Below, piece by piece: positions 39,239 to 51,116 of a stretch of DNA of 64,000 nucleotides. The position numbers were made by a program, and so were the translations under genes. The stretch is from Theobroma cacao (Eukaryota; Streptophyta; Magnoliopsida; Malvales; Malvaceae): positions 22,413,853-22,477,852 of the forward strand of contig NC_030852.1 of the NCBI RefSeq assembly GCF_000208745.1, in the 5' to 3' direction. Numbering within the stretch: position 1 is the first letter of the stretch; each line of letters starts with the position of its first letter. A model generated the notes under the pieces. That model saw only the letters and a list, made by a program, of their open reading frames with translations, was not told where the DNA came from and ran no database searches.

Positions 39239-40724
39239 TGGCGGGATGCTTCAAGAACTCAAAGTGTCTATACGGCTAGGATGTCAAATAGTTTAGATAT
39301 ATACAAGTTCAATACACATAATTTTCTTGTGCATGATTCTTCTTGTAAAGAGACTTCCCCATTCATTATGTTGAAAGAATTTAATCAATTTTGTTAGCTT
39401 CAAAGCAATGAGCCTCTTTTGTTTGATTGTTTGTTTTATGGATGAAAGAATTTCAAGAGTAAATGAGCTGACTATCCTTTAGAGTTTGAAAATGGTATAC
39501 TAGAAGGAAACCAACAGTTAGAGAACATCTTCTGGCGTAGTTTACCACAGACATTAATAATCTTCAAATGTCATCACTACTGCAGACATCATACGGTTTT
39601 TGTCAAGAAGAAGCCCCTGTTATCCAAGCCCATCGCAGAGGTATCCTTGCCTAGTAAACCCAAAGGATAGGATAACACGACTGTGATCAACTTCTCCCAG
39701 ATCCTTATGCCAAAGAAAAGGAGAAGAAGTGTGAAACAAATTGCAAACAACCAAACAGGGGTGCATCCGATATTCTATGATCCGGTCACAATGCCAAACC
39801 TTTCTGCCATGAGGTATTGATCACATTACTTTATTGAGCTTGGCGCATAGCATGTCCTGGAGGGGTTTTTGTATGTCAAGTAATGTGAGATTCTAACCAA
39901 ACCAATCATGCCCTATAGTTTATCGTCATTAAGTCAATTTTTTTTTTGTTATCTTTTTATGTTTAGGTGCTTAATCAAGATCCTTCTACAACTCCAGGCA
40001 GTCTGATTCAGAGACCATGGTTGAGATCAACTTGAGATCTCTAGGGATCATTCAATGCAAAATTTTCTTATTGAAGTAGAGTGAGTATTCAATCAACTTG
40101 ACTTACACATAATAGTTTATCATGAGACACTAAAATGAATATATATATATATATATAACTATTTTTCTTTTTTTGAGAATAAATGTCACATCTTTTGTAT
40201 TCACAAAGTGAATGCAATATGAATGTGACCATGCGTGTGTATATTCTCGCCTAGGCAGGCAACAAAATACCTCTAATTCCTGGGTGGAGCCACCAGTTTA
40301 CTGAAGCTTTGGTAATTTGGGGGTTTAATTTGAATCAGAAGGCTATAAAACAACATGAAGAGGTATGACGAGCAAACTCAGTCGGGGTACAGAGTCAAAA
40401 GCCAATGTGGCAGCTAATTGGGTGGCGGGTCACCAAAAGGAGAAACTTGTCCCCAGGGGACTGGCTGTTCTCTGTCCATGATCCCAAAAGAAAATGCCAA
40501 AATAATTTATTAAAAGCCATCAAATTATCTTTGTCCTGAAGGTTCATTGCTGCTTGAACATGTCGGGCAAGTACGGTATCGGATACCCGTCCTTTTCCTT
40601 CTGCTAATTAAGGCCAAGTGTGTATGTTCTACTTCTACCCAGCAGCACACAATTTTGTTTCTCCTTTTTCTCAAACGCACACATAAAAATAATGCAAAGT
40701 TACAAATTTTGATCAACAACCATC
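39239..40724. other. Spacer between NILR1-type gene and zinc-finger gene
   Basis: Begins with the receptor-kinase 3' UTR. A (TA)n microsatellite lies at 40139-40157. The last 200 bases are the presumed promoter and 5' UTR of the zinc-finger gene. No other gene seen. Confidence 0.6.
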
Positions 40725-43293
40725 ATGGACTCTGATTTCCCCTTCAAGTGCCTTTCTCATTCTCAACAGGGTAAGCTATGGTTTTTGATGCATGTTAACA
40801 AACAAATTGTGGGCTCAAATGATATTTCTCTTTCCTTAATGTGCCTTGTTATGTCAACTTCCGCATATTTTTGCCTTCTTTTGGGTTGCAATGGTTTTTT
40901 GATCAATGGGTCCGCCGCTAATTATTTTTTCTAGTTTCTTTGTTAATTGCGAAATGGATACCTGTTGTCAATGAATTCTCTCATTCCTGCAGCCCTTTTT
41001 TAAGGGATTATTATATGATAATACCATAAATTTTTAATCTGAGTTTTGAGGAGAACGTTTATGGCAAATATTTGACGTTAATTTTGAAAACTCAGATATT
41101 TTCCGTAACAGTTTTCTAAGCCCCATGCTCCTGTGGCTTTAGATGAGTTCTTCTAACTACAATCACCCAAGAACTTACAAAGTGAAAATGTTGCAGAGAA
41201 TAATACGATGGGAAAAGAAATGGCTGAGAAGAGGACAAGTACTATGAGTGTGGAGCTTGCAATCCAAAGAGAGCTGGCATTTAGAAGGAAGATTGAAGAG
41301 TTGCAATTGCAACCATATGTTGACTCTGGAGATGAAATCATGCCAGTGCAGGTGAGAGCTTATATCATTTTCAATAAGATGCTTTATGTTATACCATTGT
41401 TGACTAGAAGGATTGTACACTGAATTTCAAAATTATCAATCTCTGTAACATTTCAGCTTTGAGGTTCTACTTGGGATATTGGAAACAGTTACTTCTACGT
41501 ATGTTTCTTTGTATTAGTGATATTTGGGTGTCTACTAATTCACTTATCATGCATTATTTGTATATCAATCTCATAGATACTAGCATTGTTGTCTCTGGTT
41601 GATTGATTTCTTTCTTGAGAATGTGCTTAACCTTGATTTTTACGGGGGCATAAGAAAGACTTCCTAGTCTTTCCAAGAAAGATTCTAACAGCCCCTCTAG
41701 TTCTTCAAGTCACACTAACCTGCCAAATATATTGAACATTTACAGCTTTGTTCACATAGAAAAAATATATAGCTTTTATAAAACTACAAAGAAAATGTAT
41801 ACTTGCACAATGGTATAGTCTCCTTGCTCTAACACACTTCTAATCTGTCAGTAAAATCAATTTATTTGGCTAGCCTGCTGTTCATTCTTGTGTTTTCTTC
41901 CTTTACATAAATTTGTTTCTTTTACATAACTTGAAATAACTTTATATTAGAACTATCACTAAAAGACTTTGTAGAAGCAGATATCTTTTGAAAAATGAGT
42001 AAATACTATTGAAGGTCTATATTCCTTCTTTGACTAAAAGTCAATATGTCAGACAAACTGAGTTCCTACACCTTTTCAGACACATAACTAAAAAAGATTA
42101 ATGGATGTACATAAAGAACTTGTAGGGAACGTATTGGAGTTCAATTTAACCTTCAGATTTTAAATAAAGCTACCAGCAGAAAATGCTTAAACTTAAGTGC
42201 CAACTATATGACTCAATACTGATTATTTATATGATACATGATTGACAATTTTTTTTTTTTTGGAAAAGCACATGATATACAAATTTACCTAGAGCACATA
42301 GCGCCACCTCCGATATTAATCAGTTTTCTTCATTCTTCACATATCTGTCTTATATATAATATTGTTTATACGTTGAAATTTGAATGAACGACTGCTATTT
42401 GGTATGGTTTTTTGTTTGGTTTCTGTCTGCCTTATATTGCAAGCTAGAATGTTTTCTCATAGCAGGTGCAATTTCCACATCCAAACCCTTCAAGACCAAA
42501 TCTGAATTCCAGTCCAAGGCTTTCTGGAAGAGAGCAACTAGCATCACTGAGCAGCCTCGAATGCCTGCCAAGTCCAATACCAAGTCAAATTCCTTCTTCG
42601 AGGCCACATATCAGTTTTGGTCCTAGGATTTCTGAGAGAAAGCAACTAGCATCATCAAGCAAGAGCCCACCTCCTCAACAGTTGCAAGCATTTAATGGTG
42701 GCAGTCTCAATCATCAGTCAGCCAATGTTTTCTGTATAGTCTGTCAAGTGCCCTGCTCAGGTTCCCTTAACTATAAGCAACACCTAAATGGTAAAAAGCA
42801 CAAACTTAAACTTAAAGAACTAAATTTTGGTAGGACTGATGGTGGTGACATCTGTGCAATGGCAAACCAGAAATTGTGGTGCGAATTGTGTAAAATTTGG
42901 TGCACCGATGATAATTTGCTGAAGCTGCACTTAGCAGGACAAAAGCACAAGAAAATGCAAGCAAAGCTAGAGCGTGCTACAGCAGCGGAAGTTGATATCG
43001 TCGAGGAGAAGAATTGGTGTGGATTGTGTGGCATTGGATGCTCAAGTAAAGAGTTACTCCAGTTGCATTTTAATGGTAAGAAGCACCAGGCTGAATTAAG
43101 AAAGCTAGAATGTGCCCAGAAAGGCAGAGAAGAAGCACAAAATCAGCAAAAGAGATGCAAATTTGGTAATATTTGGTGCGAAGGCAAGAATTTATTGCAG
43201 ATGCATCTCATGGAGAAAAAAAAATTCTTATATAAGGTAGAGGTGAAAAAGAGACAATGGCAAGACTTGATCAGAGATGAAGGAAATAGCTAG
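40725..43293 (+). CDS. zf-met (U1/JAZ-like) multi-zinc-finger protein
   Basis: Three exons, 40725-40770, 41197-41351 and 42466-43293 (phases 1 and 0), give 342 residues. The N-terminal part contains a Glu/Arg-rich helix (SVELAIQRELAFRRKIEELQ) seen in this plant family. Three intact fingers follow the C-x2-C-x12-H-x5-H pattern: Cys157/160-His173/179, Cys206/209-His222/228 and Cys252/255-His268/274. A fourth unit near 298-320 keeps the layout but has lost its second Cys (CKFG) and last His. This zinc-finger type, in U1-C, ZNF346/JAZ and plant relatives, usually binds RNA, often double-stranded, or mediates contacts with spliceosomal partners. The role here is not known. Before the fingers, residues of about 75-135 hold a short internal duplication (RLSGREQLASLSS and RISERKQLASSSK). 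A decayed relative lies 13 kb downstream on the same strand. Confidence 0.9.
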
Positions 43294-44573
43294 ATGACAA
43301 ACTACTAAATGGGGCATGACTGGAAGATAAATGCGTTTCTTTCACTTGGCAGCTTCAAAAGCAGGCACCGTCTTTATTATATCGTGCTTTTTCTTTCTGA
43401 ATTTGGAAGAATATTTGATATTCTACAAGGTGAATTGTAGAAACAATGGACTACAGTGAGAGATGCTGCAATGGATAATCACTCTAGCAACAGAAATGTG
43501 TTACATTAACAATTTTTCTAACATTTTCTCTTCTTATATATCTATATATATATATATATTGGATAGTTGTGTGTGAATGTTCATTTTGAGATTCCTTAAA
43601 GTTCAGTTCCAGCATGGGATTTTCTAGTATAATAATAAGACTACTTCTGTGTTTTACAGCTCTTGAATGTAACCTGTGCTAAACCTTGTTGAGCACCTAC
43701 TGAAGCATCAACTATGTTAGCAAATTAGAAGTATAACCTTGTAGCTTTGCTCCAACTCAAGAGTGACCACCCAAATATCACATTTTCAGTGTCAAATAAA
43801 AATCATGTTTTACAAAATTGACATGAAATGGAAGGAAAGAAAAAGAAGTTATTTCCATTAGCATGATTAGAAGGAAGATGACAAGTAAAATGGTCTGTCT
43901 TCCAGTGTGAAGACAAACACATTTCTTCCATACCAATTAACAAAAGGCTAAATTAGGCAAAAGCAAAAGTTAAGGCCTGAAAAACGCTAACGTAAAATGA
44001 ATATTCATATTACTATCAGTTCTTCAACCCAATCTCGGCCCAAATGGCAAGGCCCTTTGATTTTGATCCATTCTGTACCATGCGCATATGGGCCTTGATC
44101 CTTTTTGTCCATTGACTGGCAAGACCTGACTACCCTTAATGATCAGTGAAAATTAACCAATGAAAGCTAACCGCGAAATTGATTTTCATTGTGTTCTCTA
44201 TCCATCTCTTTAGACATCTTTGTTACTGTCCCAACTAGGTAACCATCTCCTTCTCTTTACGCCCAATGAGCTACGTTAATGCGTTCAAATAGTGTTGAAG
44301 TGCAAACTGTTTAATGGGGTTTTCAAGCTTTTGGTTGGAGCAGTGGATGTATTGCTTTAGATTACAGGAGCAATGGTTGAAGATAGATAGAGCTCGCAAT
44401 CCAAAGATTGCCATGTTGAATATATATGGATTACAATTCCTGCCTCTGCAGGTATGAAATCTATTTTTCTTCTGACTCTGTGTATTAATATGGTGACTTG
44501 AGTTTCACATTTTCAACAGTTTGATATTGTCCCATGAAACTTCACGGTGATAACTGGAGTAAAAGTTTAGATA
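43294..44573. other. 3' flank of zinc-finger gene up to the retrotransposon
   Basis: Contains the zinc-finger 3' UTR and a (TA)n run near 43538-43559. Nothing coding is recognised. It ends exactly at the TTGGT target duplication of the LTR retrotransposon. Confidence 0.6.
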
Positions 44574-44578
44574 TTGGT
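44574..44578. repeat. Target-site duplication TTGGT (left) of the PMD retrotransposon
   Basis: TTGGT directly precedes the TG of the 5' LTR and is repeated exactly at 55335-55339, right after the CA of the 3' LTR. Confidence 0.9.
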
Positions 44579-45554
44579 TGTAGATACTTGATTTTGGTTA
44601 ATACCTATCCTCTAAAGAATTATGTTACAATATAATATTGTATAGAGAACAACCTGAACGAGTGAAGTGTTACTTCACGCAAAATAATTAGAATAAGTGA
44701 AGCGTTACTTCACGCAGAACAACTAGAACAAGTGAAGCACTACTTAATGCAGAATAACTAGAATAAGTAGAACACTACTCCATATGGAACAACTAATACA
44801 AGTAGAACAACTACTTCGAATAGAATAACCACTTCACTTGGATGACAGTGAAAGCAACTCGGAATAAGTGGCAGGGTTCATGGGTTACTTTCATCTTAGG
44901 ATGTTTCGAAGAGTTTGGCTTGGTGGCTTAGATATAGAGGTAGTTAAGAGGTCTTCCTCTTAACATTTTCCTGAAGTACAAGTGTTTCACCCTCCTACCT
45001 TGTTCTCGTATACCTATTCTTGTACAACTTCTTCTCTTGTACCTCTTCTTGTATAGTTTTTTTCTCTTGTACCTATTCACGTATAGTTTCCTCCCCTTTA
45101 CCTATTCACGTACAGTTCTTCTCTATCAGCTCCTACTCGAGAACAAGTCTCATTAAATATAATTACTTCAACAATTATATAATAAGTTTCTAACCGTTAC
45201 TCAATATTAACTCTCAGTAACGATTACCTAACATTAAATTTCTCCTTAATGGTATCATTCATTACGTATATTAAAACTTTTTCTTGTAATCGTTACTTTT
45301 GACACTATATATAAAGCCTTCATAATTCAAAAAAGGGACTTTTCTCTTTCACTTTCAGAATTACCTGACTCTCACTCAAAGTTTTTCTTTTTAGCCTATT
45401 CTCACTTAGAATACCTATTCTTTTCTTATTCTCTTCCACCTGCCACAACATTTAGTACTTCAGGAATTGCTCCAATCTTCCTTTTTGTCACCTCCGGTAC
45501 ATCCTTTACTTGTTTGCAACACTTCTTCTTCTTATCATAAGAACCTCATTTACA
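44579..45554 (+). repeat. 5' LTR of the PMD retrotransposon
   Basis: 976 bases from TGTAGATACTT to CATTTACA. Near its start is a tandem array of about five 35-bp units (44646-44840), and at 44997-45120 a second array of about 30-bp units based on CTTGTACCTATTCACGTATAGTTTC-like text. A TATA box (ACTATATATAAAG) lies near 45304-45316, giving R/U5 of about 220 bases. Confidence 0.9.
44646..44840. repeat. 35-bp tandem repeats with hairpin cores in the LTR
   Basis: About five units of the form AACAACTxGAACAAGTGAAG followed by xxTTACTTCACGCAG. The best units hold GTGAAGTGTTACTTCAC, in which GTGAAGT and ACTTCAC are perfectly complementary. The same array is present in the 3' LTR, where it is split by the nested insertion. 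Confidence 0.8.
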
Positions 45555-45556
45555 TT

Positions 45557-45576
45557 TTGGTGACTTCGTTGGGGAG
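45557..45576 (+). other. Primer-binding site, tRNA-Arg type (probable)
   Basis: Three bases after the 5' LTR comes TGGTGACTTCGTTGGGGA. From memory, Ogre-group elements use a tRNA-Arg site reading TGGCGACTCCGCTGGGGA. The present site differs only by three C-to-T changes. Confidence 0.6.
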
Positions 45577-45630
45577 GAGTGATTGCATTAAGTAAAAGTT
45601 TATTAGAAAAACTTTGCGTTATTGGACGAC

Positions 45631-46285
45631 ATGGACAGTTCCTCTGGTAACCTAAATGCACTTATTCCCACCTACATACAGGAGCTAATGAAAATGATTG
45701 AAGCTTCTTGAAAGAGAATGCAAATGTTGGAAGACAACAATAAGCGGATGTTGGAGACCATATCTCAACTTGCATCCTTCACTCTCACCATTTTTCAAGC
45801 CCAACCTGTACACCTTAATGAGAGTGTACCTGACAAAGTCACTCCTCTAGTTATAAACACTAAGGGGAATGAACGAAATGGAGAAAATGTAATTGATGTG
45901 GATGTTCGGGGAGGAGTTCTTCTTCTCTACTCAAGAAAAGGTTAATCTCCTTGATTTGGGAGGAGAATAGCAAAAGTCCAGAGAAGACCTCATGGAATAC
46001 ATCTAACACTTTAGAGAAAGGGTGTTGGATATACAAGAGTCTCATGATGAGAAGGAGTTGGTGACAGATTGCGTTCGAAGAATGTTTGATGAATGTAGGC
46101 TACACTTGGAGAATTTACCTCTTCCAACTTTTGCTACCTTGGTGGAAATGGCACAAAGAACTAATAATACGGTTCTTAGACAAAAGGGAGCTACTCGCTT
46201 CGATAGAAGAAATACTCCAACAGTGAATGTAATTCAAGGAAGAGGTAGAGAAAGAAGAGAACCTTTTCAGAAAGGAATATTCTAA
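45631..46285 (+). pseudogene. Decayed gag of the LTR retrotransposon
   Basis: An ATG at 45631 opens a frame beginning MDSSSGNLNALIP. It is broken by TGA at 45709, then continues (MLEDNNKRMLETISQLASFT) and is broken again by a frameshift near 45900. The downstream segment in a third frame (SHDEKELVTDCVRRMFDECR, LPTFATLVEMAQRTNNTV) has the spacing and residues of Ty3/gypsy capsid domains. An Arg-rich tail (GRGRERREPFQ) follows. No zinc knuckle or protease was found. It cannot make a functional capsid as it stands. Confidence 0.75.
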
Positions 46286-46424
46286 AAGAAGATGCAAGCA
46301 GGAGAGTTCTTAATTGAGAACAACAGGGTCCAGAACAACACGTTTCTCACTCATGTATGGTATTTCTATGACTTTGACTCTTCATTGCTTTATGAATTAG
46401 AACTTGACATAAAAAAAAATTCAT

Positions 46425-46745
46425 ATTCAGTCGCTAGCTTTATCTATATATTTTGGCTGTAATTATATTATACTATTGGTCTCAAGATTTATCGCTCATT
46501 CTTTGACCATAGTTCATCATTCTTACTTCAGCCGCAAGCTTTACCGTTCATATTTTGGCTGCAATGATATTTTTTCTATTAGTCGTAAGCTTTATCGCTT
46601 ATATTTTGACCATAATTTATTACTCATATTCCAGCAGCTATCTTTATCGCTCATAATTTGGTTGTAATGATGTTATGCTATTAGCCGCTAGTTTTATCGC
46701 TCATTTCATGGCCCTAGCTTATTACTCACAAATTGGCTGTAGCCT
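46425..46745. repeat. Six 50-bp tandem units in a two-unit higher-order pattern
   Basis: Units share the word CxxxAGxTTTATCGCTCATATTTTGGCTG. Odd units continue with TAATGATATTATxCTATTAG and even units with CCATAGTTTATTACTCATATTCCAG, so the true period is about 100 bases. It lies in the element between gag and the antisense PMD gene. Confidence 0.7.
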
Positions 46746-47039
46746 TTATGCTTACTTATTTTAAGGGTTGAATTGATCTCCTTCATATCAAGTTAGAGTT
46801 AATCTCCTTGATGTAAAGTTGAGAGTTCCCTTTTGGCCACATACAATAATATGAAATGTGAATAAATATGCAATAAGTGCATAGCAGTATTATTATTGCA
46901 AAAGAAAAAGAAATATGATATATCATTAGCGAAGTACTAACTCAAATGAGCTTTCAAAAAGAGTAAAGGAAAAGCTAAAGACTAGTCAATTACATACTCC
47001 ATAGAGAAGAGTTATTATTGCAAATACATCTAATTGTTC

Positions 47040-49849
47040 TTATACTTCAGCTTCACGTTTTTTTAGTAAAGCTATCTTTGCTGTAATGCCTTCTAACTCA
47101 TTTTCCAAGGAAGACTTGTTGAGAAAAATCTTGGCTTTAGATCTACAATCACTAAGGCACTCAAGATTGAATCCAAAGTTACAAGCATCATCGAAATCCT
47201 GTAACATCTGTTGCAATTTCTCTGATGAAGTTCTCATTAGTGGAGCATGAGAAATAGCTAAAGCTCTACTTAACACTTCAATCATTAAGCAAATGATGTC
47301 TATGTTCTTTACAAAGGAGGTACTCCAAAACTCTCCCTCTATATTGAAAACATGTTCCAAGTATGCTACATACTCTAATAAAACTTGAAAGCCATGGAAG
47401 TCAACTTTCTTACCACTTTGTTCAGTATGTGCTATTTGAGTGCCAGAAGCACTACTTGCATTTCTATGTTCTAGCACTAGGGAAGAAGAAGTACAAGGAT
47501 TATTTGGAATAGCTCTAGCATCATTAGTATAAACTCCAACATCATGATTGAAGTAGCCCCAGGGACAACTTCAACAGCAGGAATAGCCTTAGTGTCAGGA
47601 ACAACCTCATCTCGAATACCTTGGGGAGTAAGAATAATCTAAACTTCAAAAAAAAAAAAAACAACATCAATCAGAGGAACATAGTGATATGTTTATACCT
47701 GGTTCATGGTAGAGCTCTGAACATGATTTGGAAATAGAACATTCAAATCAATTAAATCATCAAAAGGGGCTAGCTCACCCTCAATTTCAGCTTCACCAAC
47801 ATCAACAGACTCATCATCAAATTCATCACTACGTTCAAAGTCACATGATTCTTCCTTAGTCTCAACTTCAAAAGTGTCTTCCTCTTCAATCGAGTTAAGT
47901 TCTACTCTCGTAGTTGTTTCTCTCTACAAAAAAAAAAAGGTGTGATGAGGAAATGAATTTAAAAAAAAAACTAAAAGAAGAAGTAAATGATGAACTTACT
48001 TTTCGATGCACATGTTTTGTTTGATGAGTAAGAGCGCGAAAAACATCATCTTCTTCTTCATTTACATTTCTTTTCTTTTGAGAGAAATCAAACTTAAGGA
48101 TACATCAGAGTTACTTATAGGAGGAGTGTAGAGATAAGCTATGGGATTAGTCAAAGGAACAATAAAAGATCTCCATTCTGCAACACACTCCCTTCAATAA
48201 GCAAACCATCAAGAAGAGTGGATACCAACTCTATCAAAAGCTGGAACAGTACAACTTTTAAGTTTATCTAAACGGAGTTGAAGTCCTACCATGAGAAATG
48301 AAGAAATGCAAGAAGAAAAACTGATAGTTGAAGAAGAGTCAGGCGGAGCTGGTTGGTCAAACCCAAATTGACGTGCCACTCTGTAAGGAGAATATACCTC
48401 AACAGAAAGAAAATTTCTATCTCCACCTGAACTGGAACTCTCAATCATAAATGGCAATCGAGAACTGTGAACCCATACACAAAAGTTAATACCTTGTGAA
48501 CTCATTCTTCCAGATTGTAGAAGGTGGCGATCATAATAAATTCCAAGATCACCGAATCCATTTATAGGCTGCACATAAGGTCTTGGATTGAATTCTTTTG
48601 TCACATCCATCACTTCAAGAACATTACCTCTCGGGAGTCGATCATGCCATGCCCAAGCTCTGTAGTTGTTCTTGGATAAAGGGTTATTCACAAAAAAAGA
48701 TGCAAAAGGATATGCATTAGGCATGGGAGCGCAAGTACCAAACCTTTCCCATAAGCACATCTGAATGAAGGAAGCATCCATATAAGTCAAAACCTTGTAA
48801 CCCCCAGCTGACTTAACAGTTTTAAGTTGGTACAAGTCTAATATCTTATATAGGGATCCTAAATATAGTGGAGCAAGAGGAAAACGCATTCCTTTAACAA
48901 TTTTTATTGCTAAAGGAACAATTGCTTAAGAGATACCATCATCTAGACATCCTAGGAGTATGTGTCATGCTAACCAAAAAATTATTAAAGTTACTAGCTC
49001 ATGTTTATGGTCTGGGTACTCAAAAGAACCAATTTCAATTCCCTTAGCATTGAACTTTTTATAAAAAATCCCTATCTAATTGGAGAATCGTGCAATTTTC
49101 GAAGTTTTACTTAGACTCTTAAGTAGATCAAGGAAAAAGTCTCGAATACCTACCCATTCTTCAGAAAGCTTAATAGAGTGAAAATCATGCTTTCTTATAC
49201 AAGGAAGTTCCAAGAGAACACATACATCTTCCAAAGTGAAGGTAAATTCTCCCCATGCTGTAATCATAGTATGAGAAAAAGTGCTCCACCTTACAAGAAT
49301 AGCGCGCCATACATTCATCCTCTTTTCTCTACAAATATTAAGCTTGGAAGTGATACGTATAGCATCAAGTATCCCAGTAGAAGAGAGAAGTTTAACATAA
49401 GTAGAATTTTTCAACACCTTATTTACCCACTCATTCCAACCATGAACAAATTGAGAATTAGAGCCTAACTTGGTAGCAGAAAGGGGAAACTCACCACGTT
49501 CAAATTTGAACTTCAGAATAGATAATCCTAGAATACCATTTCTTTTATGAGGAGACGCTTTTGAGCATAGACGATTCCAATCATATCCAACAAGCTCAGA
49601 GGGATGTTTGTCAACTTGTCTGGCACGAACCTCTTCTCAAAAATGATTTTCTCTTCTTTCTTTAATAATTTTATCTTCCCAATTTTCAGGGACAAGAGGA
49701 ACCTCACCACTCTTTCCTACTCTAATTTTCTTGGGAGGAACTAATTCAGAATCATTATTCTTCCTTTTATGTGCAGTGGTTTTCTTCCTTGTTGCAGCCC
49801 TTCCAGGCTTACCATAATTGATATTCGAAGGGACACACGTTCTAGGCAT
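47040..49849 (-). pseudogene. Plant mobile domain (PMD) gene, antisense in the retrotransposon, intron-containing, broken
   Basis: Read on the minus strand from ATG 49849 (MPRTCVPSNINYGKPGRAAT), a basic nuclear-signal-like region (RKKTTAHKRKNN, PPKKIRV) is followed by the plant mobile domain. Typical PMD text includes NVWRAILVRWSTFSHTMITAWGEFTFTLEDVCVLLELP, split here by position: VWRAIL near 49310, GEFTFTLEDV near 49240. Further on are RFPLAPLYLGSLY near 48880 and RVARQFGFDQPAPP near 48370. The frame is broken by stops near 49637, at 49076-49078, 48965-48967 and 48926-48928. Then come an acidic segment (47930-47710) and a C-terminal coiled coil (47477-47040), with a frameshift near 47540. 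GT-AG introns on this strand are suggested at about 47930-48004 and 47640-47700. PMD proteins (MAIN-like, PF10536) occur both as host genes in silencing and genome stability and inside transposons. Stop count argues against a full-length product. Confidence 0.75.
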
Positions 49850-50186
49850 AGAGGATGATGGAAAAAGAAACCTACAAACATGATCATGAAAAAAGAGATA
49901 AATATACGTAGACAATAATTTTTATTATTTATGTATTTATCAAAAAAAAATAAATTTAATTAATTATAAAAATTAAATAAATAAATTTAATTAATTATAA
50001 AAATAAATAAATAAAATTTAAAAAGCTCGCGACACAACATGCTAGCCCCGTTTACAAGAGCTCGCACTAGTTGCTGCGAGATTTAATTGAAAGAGCTCGC
50101 AGCTTCCAAAGTAAAAAGCTCTTCAATTGAAAAAGCTCAAGTAAAAAGCAACTATAAAACAAAACACTACAAAAGTCAAAGTCAAG

Positions 50187-50187
<1 letters not shown>

Positions 50188-50234
<47 letters not shown>
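50188..50234. repeat. (TA)n microsatellite, about 23 units
   Basis: A pure TA run between the PMD gene and the 3' LTR, flanked by an A-rich stretch. Confidence 0.9.
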
Positions 50235-50237
<3 letters not shown>

Positions 50238-50924
50238 AAAAAAAAAATCGAAGAGACATGCAGCTTGTGTTTAGCTTTTGTGTGCTTAGTTATTAGTTGT
50301 TTCTTGATTCTAGTGTTTCTCTCTCTATCGAAAGCTGACATGTCGATCCCATCATTAGAAGATAATATTTCTTGTTTTCTTGCTTATTTATTCTAATATT
50401 TCTCTCTAGCCTTTTATTTGCTTCTTTCACTTTAGCTTTTTTCTTGCTTTCTTTATTCTAATATTTTCTTTTCTATTAAACACTATACATCAAAATAAAA
50501 TAATAAACTATACTTAAAAAAAAGTTTTAAAACAAGAAGCCTATGACTCTAAGTTGTAAGTTCCAAAACAAATAGAAACATTCAAGACAAAGAGTCAATT
50601 AAATTACAATAGTACGCATTAGATATTTCCACTCCTCCACAGAAACCACACTTACCTTGGAACAAGCTAGGGTAATAAAGGATTGAAACAAAACCCTGTA
50701 TAAAGTAGGATTTTTTTCCCTTTCTTATCGGGTTAGTTTTCCTTTGAAACATAAATATTCTTGCTTTGTGATTTTCTTCTACAACCAAATAATTTATTTA
50801 TTTGCTTGAATATATATATACATAAAAAACAAACCTCATCTTATGCATGAAAAATTTCCTTTTCTCATGTTCCAATTTAAAAAAAAAATTCATGCAGAGG
50901 GCAACAAGTAAGAGAAATTCAACT

Positions 50925-51116
50925 GATTGAAAAAAAAAATTAAAAAAATTACAAGAAAAAGAAAAATTTACTTACTTGAAAAGATTCGTAAAAGAATCGA
51001 TTTTCTCTAAAATTTGTATTGATTGAAAAAAAAAATTAAAAAAATTACAAAAAGAAGAAAAACTTACTTGCTTGAAAAGATTCGCAAAAGAATTGACTTT
51101 ACTTTGAAATTTGTTT
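50925..51116. repeat. Two-copy 96-bp direct repeat in the retrotransposon
   Basis: GATTGAAAAAAAAAATTAAA at 50925 recurs at 51021. Both copies continue through ATTACAA, CTTACTT, CTTGAAAAGATTCG and AAAAGAATxGA. No coding content. Confidence 0.75.

Noticed and set aside
46425..46745. CRISPR-like regular repeats
   Set aside because: Contiguous diverged tandem units with no unique spacers, in a plant retroelement; an ordinary tandem repeat.
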